NCBI GenBank assembly: GCA_017501545.1
Contig: JAFVWS010000001.1
Span: 29,004-93,003, forward strand
Source: Clostridia bacterium
GTDB taxonomy: Bacteria; Bacillota; Clostridia; Oscillospirales; CAG-272
Direction: 5' to 3'
DNA length: 64,000 nt
The translations under genes were made by a program, and so were the position numbers. Shown here piece by piece: positions 32,198 through 41,492 of this stretch (position 1 is the first letter of the stretch; the number at the start of each line of letters is the position of its first letter). A model generated the notes under the pieces. That model did no database searches. It was not told where the DNA came from and saw only the letters and a program-made list of their open reading frames with translations.

Positions 32198-32401
32198 ATG
32201 AAAGCTGGAATTCATCCTGAATATAAGGAAGCAACAATTAGATGTGCTTGCGGTAACTCTGTAGTTACAAAGACAACAAAGGGCGATATTTCCGTTGAAA
32301 TTTGCTCTAAGTGCCATCCATTCTACACAGGTAAACAAAAGTTTGTTGATGCAGGTGGACGCGTAGACAAGTTTAAGAAGAGACTTAGCAACGCAAAATA
32401 A
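32198..32401 (+). CDS. rpmE: 50S ribosomal protein L31 (zinc-binding form)
   Basis: A 67-residue L31 with the four-cysteine zinc site C16, C18, C36 and C39 (IRCACGN and [17 protein letters not shown]), so the zinc-containing type. L31 bridges the two ribosomal subunits and can act as a zinc store. The start is at ATG 32198 behind AGAGGTG; 18 codons further upstream are open but overlap the promoter. Confidence 0.96.
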   Translation: MKAGIHPEYKEATIRCACGNSVVTKTTKGDISVEICSKCHPFYTGKQKFVDAGGRVDKFKKRLSNAK

Positions 32402-32413
32402 TTCAGTTTAATT

Positions 32414-32453
32414 GGGTAAGTGGCTATAATTGCTTTCTTACCCTTTTAATTTT
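32414..32453 (+). terminator. terminator of rpmE
   Basis: GGGTAAG and CTTACCC form the base of a stem around a 15-base loop, followed by TTTTAATTTT. Confidence 0.6.
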
Positions 32454-32471
32454 CTTGAAAGGAGTAGCATC

Positions 32472-33719
32472 ATGGAAAATAGTGCAGTATTAGTTGGTAT
32501 ATACAAGCAAGGCTGTGAAAAAGAATGCTTTAAATCGCTTAATGAACTTGAAAGGCTTGCCGAAACTGCTGGCGCAAATACATGTGCTAAGTTGACTCAG
32601 CTCAAAAACATTCCAGATGCTGCTACGTGCATAGGAAAGGGAAAGCTTGAGGAGCTTAAAGAAATTTGCCAAAATAATTCTGTTTCAAATGTAATTTTTG
32701 ACTGTGAATTAACACCAGCACAAATTAAAAACATCGAAAATGTTGTCGAATGTGATGTAGTTGACCGTAGCATGCTGATTTTAGACATTTTTGCGCAACA
32801 TGCAACCAGTGCAGAGGGTAAAATTCAAGTTGAGCTTGCTCAATTAAAATATACTGCACCGCGCCTTATTGGCAAGGGAAAGGATATGTCGCGTCTTGGC
32901 GGTGGAATTGGTACACGTGGACCAGGCGAAAGTAAGCTTGAAATCGATAGGCGTCGTCTTTTCTCAAGAATTTCTTTCTTACAATCAGAGCTTGAGGAGC
33001 TGGAGAAAAATAGACAGGTTATGCGCGCACAACGCGAAAGGTCACAAATTCCTAAGGCGTGCATAGTAGGATACACAAATGCAGGTAAATCCAGTCTATT
33101 AAATTTACTTACTAACGCAGGAATTCTTGCTCAGGACAAGCTTTTTGCTACCTTAGACCCGACCACTCGCAAATTCGACTTACCAAGTGGAATTTCTATG
33201 CTGATTACCGACACAGTAGGATTTATTCGTAAATTGCCACATCATTTAATTCATGCATTTAAGTCGACGCTTGAAGAAGCAGTATATTGTGATTTTTTAA
33301 TAAATGTTGTTGATTCATCGGATGAGGAGTGTTATGAGCATATGCAAGTAACTGAAGAAATACTAAATTCTCTTGGTGTTACTAACAAACCCATCCTATA
33401 TGTTTTTAACAAATCCGACCTAACTACGAATGAAAAATTATTCGATTTAAGATATATCAACTCAAGCAAAGGTCGAGTTGTAAATGTCTCAGTAAAAGAT
33501 AAAACTGGGTGTGATGAGCTTATTTCTCAGCTTGAGGCATTATGTAGATATGGCAAGAAAAGATTGTACTTTTTATTTCCCTACACATCACAAGGAGACC
33601 TTAGCAATTTTTATAAATCAAGCGAGGTAATTTCAACCGAATATACAAATGATGGCACGCTTGTATATGCTTGGGTTGATGAAAAGACAGAGAACAAATA
33701 TTCAACGTATAAAAAGTAA
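32472..33719 (+). CDS. hflX: ribosome-associated GTPase HflX
   Basis: A 415-residue HflX: N-terminal HflX domain, the Gly-rich linker LGGGIGTRGPGESKLE (142-157), a coiled-coil (EELEKNRQVMRAQRERS) and the GTPase domain with G1 GYTNAGKSS (200-208), DTVGF and NKSD. HflX splits stalled or heat-damaged ribosomes. The start at ATG 32472 follows AAAGGAGT. It stands between rpmE and yigZ on the same strand. Confidence 0.95.
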   Translation: MENSAVLVGIYKQGCEKECFKSLNELERLAETAGANTCAKLTQLKNIPDAATCIGKGKLEELKEICQNNSVSNVIFDCELTPAQIKNIENVVECDVVDRSMLILDIFAQHATSAEGKIQVELAQLKYTAPRLIGKGKDMSRLGGGIGTRGPGESKLEIDRRRLFSRISFLQSELEELEKNRQVMRAQRERSQIPKACIVGYTNAGKSSLLNLLTNAGILAQDKLFATLDPTTRKFDLPSGISMLITDTVGFIRKLPHHLIHAFKSTLEEAVYCDFLINVVDSSDEECYEHMQVTEEILNSLGVTNKPILYVFNKSDLTTNEKLFDLRYINSSKGRVVNVSVKDKTGCDELISQLEALCRYGKKRLYFLFPYTSQGDLSNFYKSSEVISTEYTNDGTLVYAWVDEKTENKYSTYKK

Positions 33720-33756
33720 GTTTTACATTTGTCTAAAATTCAATTTGGAGGTATAA

Positions 33757-34377
33757 ATGAATAAGAAAATTAAAAGAATTTCTGAACCGAATATAATTGA
33801 ATTTATTGAGAAACGATCGAGGTTTATTGGATATTCTACATTTGTAAAAAATGAAGAAGAAGCATTAGAAATAATTAAGCGAAAAAAGAAGGAGTATCAA
33901 GATGCTACCCACAACGTTTATGCGTATGTAATCGGGGCAAATATAGCAAGATATTCTGATGATAATGAACCTCAAGGTACAGCAGGAATGCCTGTCCTAA
34001 ATGCTATTAGAATGTCAGGAATAAGCGATGCTTTGGTGGTGGTTACTCGATACTTTGGTGGTATACTTTTAGGTGCTGGAGGTCTTGTAAGAGCATATTC
34101 AACTGCTGCTGCAATGGCACTTAACTCTGCAAAAACCGTAGTGTATGAAAATTATTCGATTTTCGAAATTGTTTGCTCGTACTCTGATTATGGAAAAATT
34201 AATACGGAACTTATTTCTTATGACGCCATTATCGATAAAACAGAATTTTCCGATGAAGTAAATCTTGAGTTTGCCATACGCGAAGAAATTTCAAATAGTT
34301 TCAAAGATAAAATAGTTGACATATTCAATGGTAAAATAATTCCAATTGAAAAAGGTATCAGAATAGACTGCAAATAG
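33757..34377 (+). CDS. YigZ/IMPACT family protein
   Basis: A 206-residue protein with the IMPACT (UPF0029) N-terminal domain: RSRFIGYSTFV, DATHNVYAYVIG, SDDNEPQGTAGMPVL and VVVTRYFGGILLGAGGLVRAY. A ferredoxin-like C-terminal half follows. The eukaryotic relative modulates translation-stress signalling; the bacterial role is unclear. TTGGAGG precedes the ATG. Confidence 0.92.
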   Translation: MNKKIKRISEPNIIEFIEKRSRFIGYSTFVKNEEEALEIIKRKKKEYQDATHNVYAYVIGANIARYSDDNEPQGTAGMPVLNAIRMSGISDALVVVTRYFGGILLGAGGLVRAYSTAAAMALNSAKTVVYENYSIFEIVCSYSDYGKINTELISYDAIIDKTEFSDEVNLEFAIREEISNSFKDKIVDIFNGKIIPIEKGIRIDCK

Positions 34378-34378
34378 T

Positions 34379-34419
34379 ACGCAAAAAAGTATTGACACAC
34401 TTTTTTGCGTATTTATTAT
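34379..34419 (+). promoter_or_regulatory. dyad-flanked promoter of dgt-dnaG-rpoD
   Basis: A perfect 12-bp inverted repeat (34379-34390 with 34399-34410) encloses the -35 TTGACA (34392-34397) in its 8-base loop. A -10 candidate TATTAT lies at 34414-34419 (16-bp spacer), or TTATAT at 18. It may be an operator, a terminator of yigZ, or both. Confidence 0.6.
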
Positions 34420-34443
34420 ATATACGTGCGAAGGAGGTTAAAT

Positions 34444-35451
34444 ATGACAGTTAGTGAAATGTTTTGCGAGAGAGAAAAAACATATCTCTCCGAGTTTGCT
34501 TTTAAAACTTCTGATACAAAAGGAAGAGTTAATCCTCAACCAATTTGTCCTAATCGTACAGAATTTCAACGTGACAGAGATAGAATCATTCACTCTAAGT
34601 CTTTTAGACGCCTTATGCACAAGACCCAGGTGTTTATTTTTCCACAGGACGAGCATTTTCGTACAAGAATGACTCATACACTTGAAGTCACGCAAATTGC
34701 GCGCATTATTGCTCGTGCACTGCGTTTAAATGAGGATTTGTGTGAGGCTGCTGCGTTAGGTCATGACCTTGGTCATACACCATTCGGCCATTCTGGTGAG
34801 CATGCAATGCAACAGCTATTTTCAAGTGATTTTGCACACTATAAGCAAAGCATTCGTGTTGTTGAAAAGCTTGAAAATAATGGTAACGGCTTAAATTTAA
34901 CATGGGAAGTCAAGGATGCTATCTTAAATCACTCAGGTGATTGTGAGGCGTCAACGCTTGAGGGCCAAATTATTAAAATTGCTGATAGAATAGCATACAT
35001 AAATCACGATATTGATGATGCAATACGTGGTAGCATATTAACACTTGATGATATACCTAAGGACTTGATAAAAACTCTCGGTGTCGGTCATGGCGAGCGT
35101 ATCAATCGTATGGTTTCTGCAGTTATATCTGAAAGTATGAATAAACCATATGTCCGTATGGAAGAGAAAACTTGGGAAGCTACTATGAAGCTTCGTGAGT
35201 TTTTATTTGAAAGAGTATACAGAAATAAAATTGCTAAGGCTGAAGAAGAAAAATGTATTAAAATGCTCAGCATTTTATTTGAATATTTTTCTAAAAAGCC
35301 TGAAGAAATGCCTGAAATTTATTACAAAAACACTTTTGAAGAACCAGTCGAAAGATGCGTTTGTGATTATATTTCTAGCATGACGGACAGGTATGCAATC
35401 GACTTGTTTAGGGAACTATATGTTCCTGGAATGTGGAAAAGGACTGTATGA
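34444..35451 (+). CDS. dgt: dGTPase-like HD phosphohydrolase
   Basis: A 335-residue HD-domain enzyme with the deoxyguanosinetriphosphate triphosphohydrolase pattern: HSKSFRRLMHKTQVF, RMTHTLEV (His78) and GHDLGHTPFGHSGE (His107-Asp108). These enzymes cut triphosphate from dNTPs; the exact substrate is untested. The start at 34444 follows AAGGAGG. It overlaps dnaG by four bases, as the first gene of a dgt-dnaG-rpoD operon, a frequent Clostridia version of the macromolecular synthesis operon. Confidence 0.93.
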   Translation: MTVSEMFCEREKTYLSEFAFKTSDTKGRVNPQPICPNRTEFQRDRDRIIHSKSFRRLMHKTQVFIFPQDEHFRTRMTHTLEVTQIARIIARALRLNEDLCEAAALGHDLGHTPFGHSGEHAMQQLFSSDFAHYKQSIRVVEKLENNGNGLNLTWEVKDAILNHSGDCEASTLEGQIIKIADRIAYINHDIDDAIRGSILTLDDIPKDLIKTLGVGHGERINRMVSAVISESMNKPYVRMEEKTWEATMKLREFLFERVYRNKIAKAEEEKCIKMLSILFEYFSKKPEEMPEIYYKNTFEEPVERCVCDYISSMTDRYAIDLFRELYVPGMWKRTV

Positions 35452-37211
35452 ATATTTCTCCCCAGATTATTGAAGATATCAAGGCAAGAAACGATATAGA
35501 GCACGTAATTTCGTCATATATCACCTTGAAAAGAGCTGGTTCAAATTTAAATGGGCTTTGTCCATTCCATAGCGAGAAAACTCCATCATTCACTGTTTTT
35601 CCTTCAACCCAGTCATTTTATTGCTTTGGTTGCGGTGCTGGCGGTGATGCAATCACTTTTGTTATGCGTATGGAAAATCTCGACTATGTTTCGGCAGTTA
35701 GGACTCTTGCTGAGCGTAGTGGAGTGACAATTCCTGAAAACACCATAATTTCTAATGGAAAAAAGGAAGTTACTCGTCAGCGAGTACTTGAAATGAATAA
35801 GGAAGCTGCTAAGTATTTTAGAAATGCGCTTTTTGACCCTAAATATGGCTCTGAGGCTATGGATTACTTAGTTAATAAAAGAAAGCTTTCTACAACTGTA
35901 ATTAAACATTTTGGAATCGGATTTGCACCAAACAGCTTCGGTGCCTTACACGACCATTTAAAGCGACTTGGTTATACAGATGACGAAATGGTTACCGGAT
36001 TCTTATGTGGCAGAGGCAAAAATAATTCGGCGTATGACTACTTTAGAAATAGGATTATGTTTCCGATTATTGATGTTTCTGGCAACGTCATTGCCTTCGG
36101 CGGTCGTGTAATGGATAATTCAGAGCCTAAGTATTTGAATACGTCAGACACGCCCGCTTTTAAGAAAAGCAAAAATTTGTTCGCACTCAATTATGCAAAA
36201 AATCATTGTGAAAGTACTATGATTTTGTGCGAAGGCTATATGGACGTTATATCTTTACACGCTGCCGGCTTTGAAAATGCGGTTGCCACACTCGGCACAG
36301 CAATCACCTCTGAGCAAGCGAGAATTTTTTCTCGATACACAAAAAAGGTAGTTATATCGTATGATAGCGACCAAGCAGGACAAAGGGCAGCTGATAAAGC
36401 GTTTAACCTATTGCAAGAGGTTGGTGTTGACGTTAAGATATTAAAGATTGATGGTGCTAAGGACCCAGATGAATATATTAAAAAGTTCGGGTCTGATAAG
36501 TTTAAAGCTATTATCGAAGGGTCTAAAACTCGATTTGAGTTTGAAACAGATAAGGTTTTGTCAAAGTATAATATAAACAATGTTGATGAAAAAATCAAAG
36601 CCTCTCATGAGCTTTGTAAAGTTATAGCAACATTTGCATCCGACATTGAAAGAGAGCTTTATTGTCGAAAAATGGCAACAATATTTGATATCCCACTACA
36701 GAGTATACAAAAAGATGTTGCATCGATATTAAGGCGTAAGGTAAAAGAAGATAAATCAAAACAACAAAGCGAGCTTTACAGAATTACAAGCGGTCTTGGA
36801 GATAGAGTTAATCCTGAAAGCGCTTCTAACATTAGGGCAAACAAAATTGAGGAAGCAATTTTAGGAATGATGCTATTAAAGCAAGAGCATATGAAAATCT
36901 GTGTTGAGCGTTTAAATAGTGATAATTTTATCACTCCATTTTCCAAAAAGGTGTTTGAAAGCATATCAACAGTTTACAAAGAATATGGAAAATTTGATAT
37001 TGGTTATATTCAAGATGAGTTTTCTGTTGAACAAACATCCAGAATTACAAAAATGCTTGCAGTAAGAGAAAGACTTACTAAAAATGACGAAGAAACGCTT
37101 CAAAATCTCATATCCTCGCTAATTGAGGAAGGGCAAAGGAAGGAAGATCTTGATTCTTTCGATGATATTTTGAGTGCGATAAAAAATAAGAAAAAAACTG
37201 AGAAGGGGTAA
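35448..37211 (+). CDS. dnaG: DNA primase DnaG
   Basis: A 587-residue primase: N-terminal zinc ribbon (Cys38, His41, Cys59, Cys62 in CPFH...CFGCGAGGD), the catalytic core with FGGRVMD, the TOPRIM domain with ILCEGYMDVISLH and SYDSDQAG, and a C-terminal DnaB-interacting helical part. It makes RNA primers for replication. The start is at 35448, overlapping the dgt stop (ATGA), with AAAGGAC upstream. Confidence 0.97.
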   Translation: MNISPQIIEDIKARNDIEHVISSYITLKRAGSNLNGLCPFHSEKTPSFTVFPSTQSFYCFGCGAGGDAITFVMRMENLDYVSAVRTLAERSGVTIPENTIISNGKKEVTRQRVLEMNKEAAKYFRNALFDPKYGSEAMDYLVNKRKLSTTVIKHFGIGFAPNSFGALHDHLKRLGYTDDEMVTGFLCGRGKNNSAYDYFRNRIMFPIIDVSGNVIAFGGRVMDNSEPKYLNTSDTPAFKKSKNLFALNYAKNHCESTMILCEGYMDVISLHAAGFENAVATLGTAITSEQARIFSRYTKKVVISYDSDQAGQRAADKAFNLLQEVGVDVKILKIDGAKDPDEYIKKFGSDKFKAIIEGSKTRFEFETDKVLSKYNINNVDEKIKASHELCKVIATFASDIERELYCRKMATIFDIPLQSIQKDVASILRRKVKEDKSKQQSELYRITSGLGDRVNPESASNIRANKIEEAILGMMLLKQEHMKICVERLNSDNFITPFSKKVFESISTVYKEYGKFDIGYIQDEFSVEQTSRITKMLAVRERLTKNDEETLQNLISSLIEEGQRKEDLDSFDDILSAIKNKKKTEKG

Positions 37212-37214
37212 AAA

Positions 37215-38306
37215 ATGAACTCAGATAAAAATTTTGACATTAACGAGCTTGTTGAAAAGGGTAAAACTGAAGGAAGCATTACCAATGACGATTTACTTGA
37301 TGCTCTTGATGGTTATCAAGACTTCGATATGGACCAAATCGACAAGATTTATGAAACTTTGGAAAGCAATGGTATAGAAATTACCGATAGCTTTAATAGC
37401 GAGAAATTTGCCGCGCTCGAAAGCGAAGTAGAGCAAATGATGAGTCCTGAGGAAATCGAAAAAATGCAAGAAAGCCTTGCAGTTGATGACCCAGTTAGAA
37501 TGTACTTAAAGGAAATTGGTAAGGTTCCACTGCTTGATCCCGAGCGTGAGCATGAGCTTGCAAAAAAGATGATTGAGGGCGATGAAAAGGCTAAAAATGA
37601 AATCGTTGAAGCAAACCTCCGCCTTGTTGTTAGCATTGCTAAAAAGCATGTAGGAAAAGGTATGGCATTCCTTGACCTCATCCAAGAGGGAAACCTTGGT
37701 CTAATGAAGGCAGTTGATAAATTTGACTATGAAAAGGGATTTAAGTTCTCAACTTATGCTACTTGGTGGATTAGACAAGCTATCACAAGAGCAATTGCTG
37801 ACCAAGCAAGAACTGTTAGAATACCTGTTCATATGGTTGAAACTATCCATAAGGTTTCAAGAGTTTCAAGACAATTACTTCAAGAGCTTGGAAGAGAACC
37901 AACCCCGGAAGAAATTGCTGCTGTTATTGGCATGACTGCCGATAAGGTTAGAGACACTATGAAATACGCACTTGAGCCTGTTTCTCTTGAAACACCAATC
38001 GGCGAAGAGGAAGATAGCCACCTCGGAGATTTTATCCCTGATGAGGATTCTCCAGCTCCATCTGATGCAGCATCATATACATTGCTAAAAGAACAGCTTA
38101 ATGAGGTTCTTCATACTCTTACTCCTCGTGAAGAGCAGGTTTTAAAGCTGCGCTTTGGGTTATTAGATGGCAGAACCAGAACTCTTGAAGAAGTTGGTAA
38201 GGAGTTTGATATCACAAGAGAGAGAATTCGTCAAATTGAGGCTAAAGCGTTGCGCAAGCTACGTCATCCTAGTCGTTCAAAACGCCTAAGAGATTACCTT
38301 GACTAA
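37215..38306 (+). CDS. rpoD: primary sigma factor RpoD (SigA)
   Basis: A 363-residue housekeeping sigma factor. Region 1.2 ([17 protein letters not shown]), region 2 ([36 protein letters not shown]), region 3 and region 4 ([26 protein letters not shown]) are complete. The N-terminal region 1.1 is about 85 residues and acidic. It begins 4 bases after dnaG; AAGGGG is its ribosome site. It would recognise the many TTGAcA-17-TATAAT promoters in this window. Confidence 0.98.
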   Translation: MNSDKNFDINELVEKGKTEGSITNDDLLDALDGYQDFDMDQIDKIYETLESNGIEITDSFNSEKFAALESEVEQMMSPEEIEKMQESLAVDDPVRMYLKEIGKVPLLDPEREHELAKKMIEGDEKAKNEIVEANLRLVVSIAKKHVGKGMAFLDLIQEGNLGLMKAVDKFDYEKGFKFSTYATWWIRQAITRAIADQARTVRIPVHMVETIHKVSRVSRQLLQELGREPTPEEIAAVIGMTADKVRDTMKYALEPVSLETPIGEEEDSHLGDFIPDEDSPAPSDAASYTLLKEQLNEVLHTLTPREEQVLKLRFGLLDGRTRTLEEVGKEFDITRERIRQIEAKALRKLRHPSRSKRLRDYLD

Positions 38307-38314
38307 TTTTTTAC

Positions 38315-38343
38315 TTGACAAACTAATATTTATCATTTAGAAT
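38315..38343 (+). promoter_or_regulatory. promoter of the lipoprotein at 38385
   Basis: TTGACA (38315-38320), 17-bp spacer, TAGAAT (38338-38343), directly after the rpoD stop. Confidence 0.72.
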
Positions 38344-38384
38344 ATATCTTAGAACGTACGCGTATTTATGGAGGATTTTTTCCA

Positions 38385-40175
38385 ATGAAAAAAAGATTAT
38401 TGTGCATATTCATGATTATAGTTATGATTGTGCCATTTGTTTTCGCTTCTTGTGGTAAGAGTGAAAGCGATAAAATGAAGGAAATTATTTTAGGAGGCGA
38501 GGATGAAGCGATTGATAGGGCAATGACGCTATCAATTTGGCTTCCAACTGACGCAATTACTGTCAAGGGACAAACAGCAGATTTAAGCGAGCTTTCTCAA
38601 TCAGAAAAGCTTACTCTTTCACAAGAATATCCAGAAGTTTTTGATTTTCTTAAAAGAGTAGACGATGTAGAAGATGCTATTAATAAGCTTCTGATTAGCA
38701 AAAACTATTACACTAACATTGACATCGTTCCTGTCAACAATGAATATTATGAAGAGGCATTAGCTGCACGTTTTGCTGAGATAGATGAGGACTCTGATCC
38801 ATTCCAAATGAACGCACGTGGCGATTCCGCAGAATATGAAAATGACGTTGTAACAGAGCAAGTTGGTAATAACGTTCTTTATAATCTTTTATATCGTCCA
38901 GTTGACAAAAATCAGCTTGACATCTTTGTAATTCGTGATTATGGCGAATACGATGGATATGAACAGTATCGTAGTTACATAGAAAAAGGATATATTCTTC
39001 CTTTAAATAAAACTACTGAAGCAACATCCGAAAATCCCTTCCCAAAGACTGGATATCTCAATGATTCTGGTGCTTATGCTTCAATTAATAAGCTAATTAG
39101 AACAGAATTTATGAACCAAATGAAGGTCAACGACCTTATCTATGCAATTCCAAATAATCACTTATACGCATCACAAAAATACGTAGCTATTGACAAAAAA
39201 ACATTTAACGAGCATGGGGCAGAATTTAACCTTAACTTAATTAAAAACTTCAATGATTGTGTTGATTATATTGAGGCGATAGGCGCACTTGACGATGAAA
39301 ACATTGTTCCTTTCTACGAAAATGCTCAAATGCCAGCTTTTGATTTAGCTGATTTGGATTTATTAACATATGGTGACAGTGCTTTGAATGAAATTTGCTC
39401 AGATACAAGCTTTGTTGAGTTTGTTATGGCGTACAAGACTCTTAATGAAAACGGGATGATTAAGTCTGAATTAGCACAAGGTCAAACTGCCGCTGTTACT
39501 ATTTTTGAAGGTACATCTGTAGAAGAAATCAATGCTATGGCTAAGGATTATTACCTTGTTCCAGTTGGTACGCACAGTGTATCATCAAATGAAACTTATT
39601 CATCAATGTTTGCTATCAGCACATTTACACTCGACTACAATAGATCAATGAAGATTCTAAATCTCTTGATATCTGACGACGAGATCGTTACTATGCTTCA
39701 ATATGGCATTGAAAACGAGGATTATACAATTTCAACAGAAATTAGAGATGGAGAAGAGGTTGAGGTTCTTAAGCTTAACAAGGATACAGCTTACATAATG
39801 AACAATCTCTACACTGGTAGTAGTTATTATACGTATCCACATGCCGAAGCTGCTATTGATGACTGGGATGCGGTTAAGGATGCTAACCTTAACGCTGATA
39901 TAAGCAAGTATGTTAACATTAATTATTTTATTTCTTCTGCTAAATTAACTGAGGAAGAATTACTCCTTATCGAGATGAGAGAGAAATTAAAAGCGCTTGC
40001 AATTGAAGCATTTGATGATATTTCTCAAATGTCACTTGAAGAATTTTTATCTTTTGTAGAGTTCGCTCAAGGAAATAATGAATTTATTGATGAAAAATAT
40101 GCTTTTGCCTACGACTTTGCTACAAATGACAACTATTCCGCATTAATTTCACTTTATGACGAATACTTAAAATAA
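38385..40175 (+). CDS. putative extracellular solute-binding-type lipoprotein
   Basis: A 596-residue lipoprotein. The signal peptide (MKKRLLCIFMIIVMIVPFVF) ends in ASC, so Cys23 is the anchor. The mature protein opens with MTLSIWLPTDAITV and later has DIFVIRDYGEYDGYEQYRSYIEKGYILPLN and FAISTFTLDYNRSMKILNLLISDDEIVTMLQYG, the general layout of family 1 sugar-binding proteins of ABC importers. No permease or ATPase genes are adjacent, so it either works with distant ones or has another role. TGGAGG precedes the ATG. Confidence 0.72.
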   Translation: MKKRLLCIFMIIVMIVPFVFASCGKSESDKMKEIILGGEDEAIDRAMTLSIWLPTDAITVKGQTADLSELSQSEKLTLSQEYPEVFDFLKRVDDVEDAINKLLISKNYYTNIDIVPVNNEYYEEALAARFAEIDEDSDPFQMNARGDSAEYENDVVTEQVGNNVLYNLLYRPVDKNQLDIFVIRDYGEYDGYEQYRSYIEKGYILPLNKTTEATSENPFPKTGYLNDSGAYASINKLIRTEFMNQMKVNDLIYAIPNNHLYASQKYVAIDKKTFNEHGAEFNLNLIKNFNDCVDYIEAIGALDDENIVPFYENAQMPAFDLADLDLLTYGDSALNEICSDTSFVEFVMAYKTLNENGMIKSELAQGQTAAVTIFEGTSVEEINAMAKDYYLVPVGTHSVSSNETYSSMFAISTFTLDYNRSMKILNLLISDDEIVTMLQYGIENEDYTISTEIRDGEEVEVLKLNKDTAYIMNNLYTGSSYYTYPHAEAAIDDWDAVKDANLNADISKYVNINYFISSAKLTEEELLLIEMREKLKALAIEAFDDISQMSLEEFLSFVEFAQGNNEFIDEKYAFAYDFATNDNYSALISLYDEYLK

Positions 40176-40180
40176 TCTTA

Positions 40181-40208
40181 AACGAGGGTGTTTTTGCCCT
40201 CGTTTTTT
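40181..40208 (+). terminator. terminator after the solute-binding-type lipoprotein
   Basis: An 8-bp stem AACGAGGG (40181-40188) with CCCTCGTT (40197-40204) and a T-run. Confidence 0.88.
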
Positions 40209-40258
40209 GTTATTTTTGAAACATCCCATTAATATATTTATATGAAGGGAGTGATTAT

Positions 40259-40549
40259 ATGGGCTGTTCAATTAGCGCATTAACCGAAAAGCAAGTTGTA
40301 AATTTATGTGATGGAAAAATACTCGGACATATAGTTGATTTTAAGGTTGATATTTGTGGTGGCTATATAACAGCAATAGTTTTACCAGGAGAAACAAGCC
40401 TTTTTGGTTTTAAGAAATGTACGGATATTATAATTCCTTGGAATAAAATATGCAAAATCGGAGATGATGCAATAATAGTGGATATAGGACCAATTTCAAA
40501 TGTGGAAATAGGAGAAAACAAGAAAAAGCGATGGTTTTTAGGTTGTTAA
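40259..40549 (+). CDS. YlmC/YmxH family sporulation protein (PRC-barrel)
   Basis: A 96-residue PRC-barrel protein of the YlmC/YmxH family: LCDGKILGHIVDFKVDICGGYITAIVLPG, then IIIPWNKICKIGDDAIIVDI. Family members are linked to sporulation in Firmicutes by regulation and distribution; the mechanism is unknown. GAAGGGAGTG precedes the ATG. It is a single gene between a terminator and the rpsB promoter. Confidence 0.88.
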   Translation: MGCSISALTEKQVVNLCDGKILGHIVDFKVDICGGYITAIVLPGETSLFGFKKCTDIIIPWNKICKIGDDAIIVDIGPISNVEIGENKKKRWFLGC

Positions 40550-40582
40550 TTGTAAATTTTTTATGAACAAACTACAATTTTC

Positions 40583-40611
40583 TTGCAAATGCTATTTTTG
40601 CGTGCTATAAT
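40583..40611 (+). promoter_or_regulatory. promoter of rpsB-tsf
   Basis: TTGCAA (40583-40588), 17-bp spacer ending TGC, TATAAT (40606-40611), an extended -10. Confidence 0.83.
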
Positions 40612-40617
40612 TTGCGC

Positions 40618-40734
40618 GTACGCTTGAGAGGCGTATGAAAATATCACACACATATATGCTTTGAATTATTGCCGGTGCCGTAAGGTTGCAATAATAGCGT
40701 AATATGGTGGAAAAAACCAAAGGAGGACATTTTT
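40618..40734 (+). promoter_or_regulatory. structured rpsB leader
   Basis: The 117-base leader holds a TACGC/GCGTA hairpin (40618-40634) and a stem ATTATTGC (40665-40672) with GCAATAAT (40688-40695) around CGGTGCCG. S2 represses its own operon through the leader in several bacteria; whether this fold is the S2-binding element is inferred from position. Confidence 0.45.
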
Positions 40735-41472
40735 ATGTCAGTTATCTCAATTAAGCAATTGCTTGAAGCAGGTGTTCACTTCGGACACCACACAAGAAGA
40801 TGGAACCCAAAGATGGCAGAGTACATCTTCACAGAAAGAAACGGTATTTACATTATCGACCTTCAAAAAACAGCAAAGAAGTTTGAAGAAGCTTATATGT
40901 TTGCACGTGAGCTTTCTGCAAACGGTGGTAACATTCTTTTTGTTGGTACAAAGAAGCAAGCTACAGATGCCATTCGTGACGAGGCACTTCGTTGCGGTAT
41001 GTACTATGTAAACGTACGTTGGCTTGGTGGTATGCTCACAAACTTCCAAACAATCAAAAAGAGCATCGCTCGTCTTACTCAACTTCGCAAAATGCAAGAG
41101 GACGGCACATTTGACCTTCTTCCAAAGAAGGAAGTTGCTGGCTTAACAAAAGAAATGGACAATCTTGAGAAGAACCTTGGCGGTATCAAGGATATGCAAG
41201 GTCTTCCAGACGCAATTTTCATTGTTGACACAAAGAAGGAGCACAACGCTGTTCTTGAAGCAAAGAGACTTGGCATTCCAGTAATCGCAGTTGTTGATAC
41301 TAACTGCGACCCAGATGATGCTGATTACATTATCCCTGGTAACGACGATGCTATCAGAGCTATTAAGCTTATTTCTGCTGCTATTGCTGACGCAGTAATT
41401 GAAGGCAAGCAAGGTGAAACTCCTGTTGAAGCAGAAGAAACAGTTGAAGAAACAGCACAAGACGCAGAATAA
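40735..41472 (+). CDS. rpsB: 30S ribosomal protein S2
   Basis: A 245-residue S2: start [26 protein letters not shown], then [28 protein letters not shown] and [25 protein letters not shown]. The tail is acidic ([14 protein letters not shown]). S2 binds late to the 30S subunit with S1. AAAGGAGG precedes the ATG. It forms the standard rpsB-tsf operon. Confidence 0.98.
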   Translation: MSVISIKQLLEAGVHFGHHTRRWNPKMAEYIFTERNGIYIIDLQKTAKKFEEAYMFARELSANGGNILFVGTKKQATDAIRDEALRCGMYYVNVRWLGGMLTNFQTIKKSIARLTQLRKMQEDGTFDLLPKKEVAGLTKEMDNLEKNLGGIKDMQGLPDAIFIVDTKKEHNAVLEAKRLGIPVIAVVDTNCDPDDADYIIPGNDDAIRAIKLISAAIADAVIEGKQGETPVEAEETVEETAQDAE

Positions 41473-41492
41473 TTTTTACGGAGGAATTTAAA

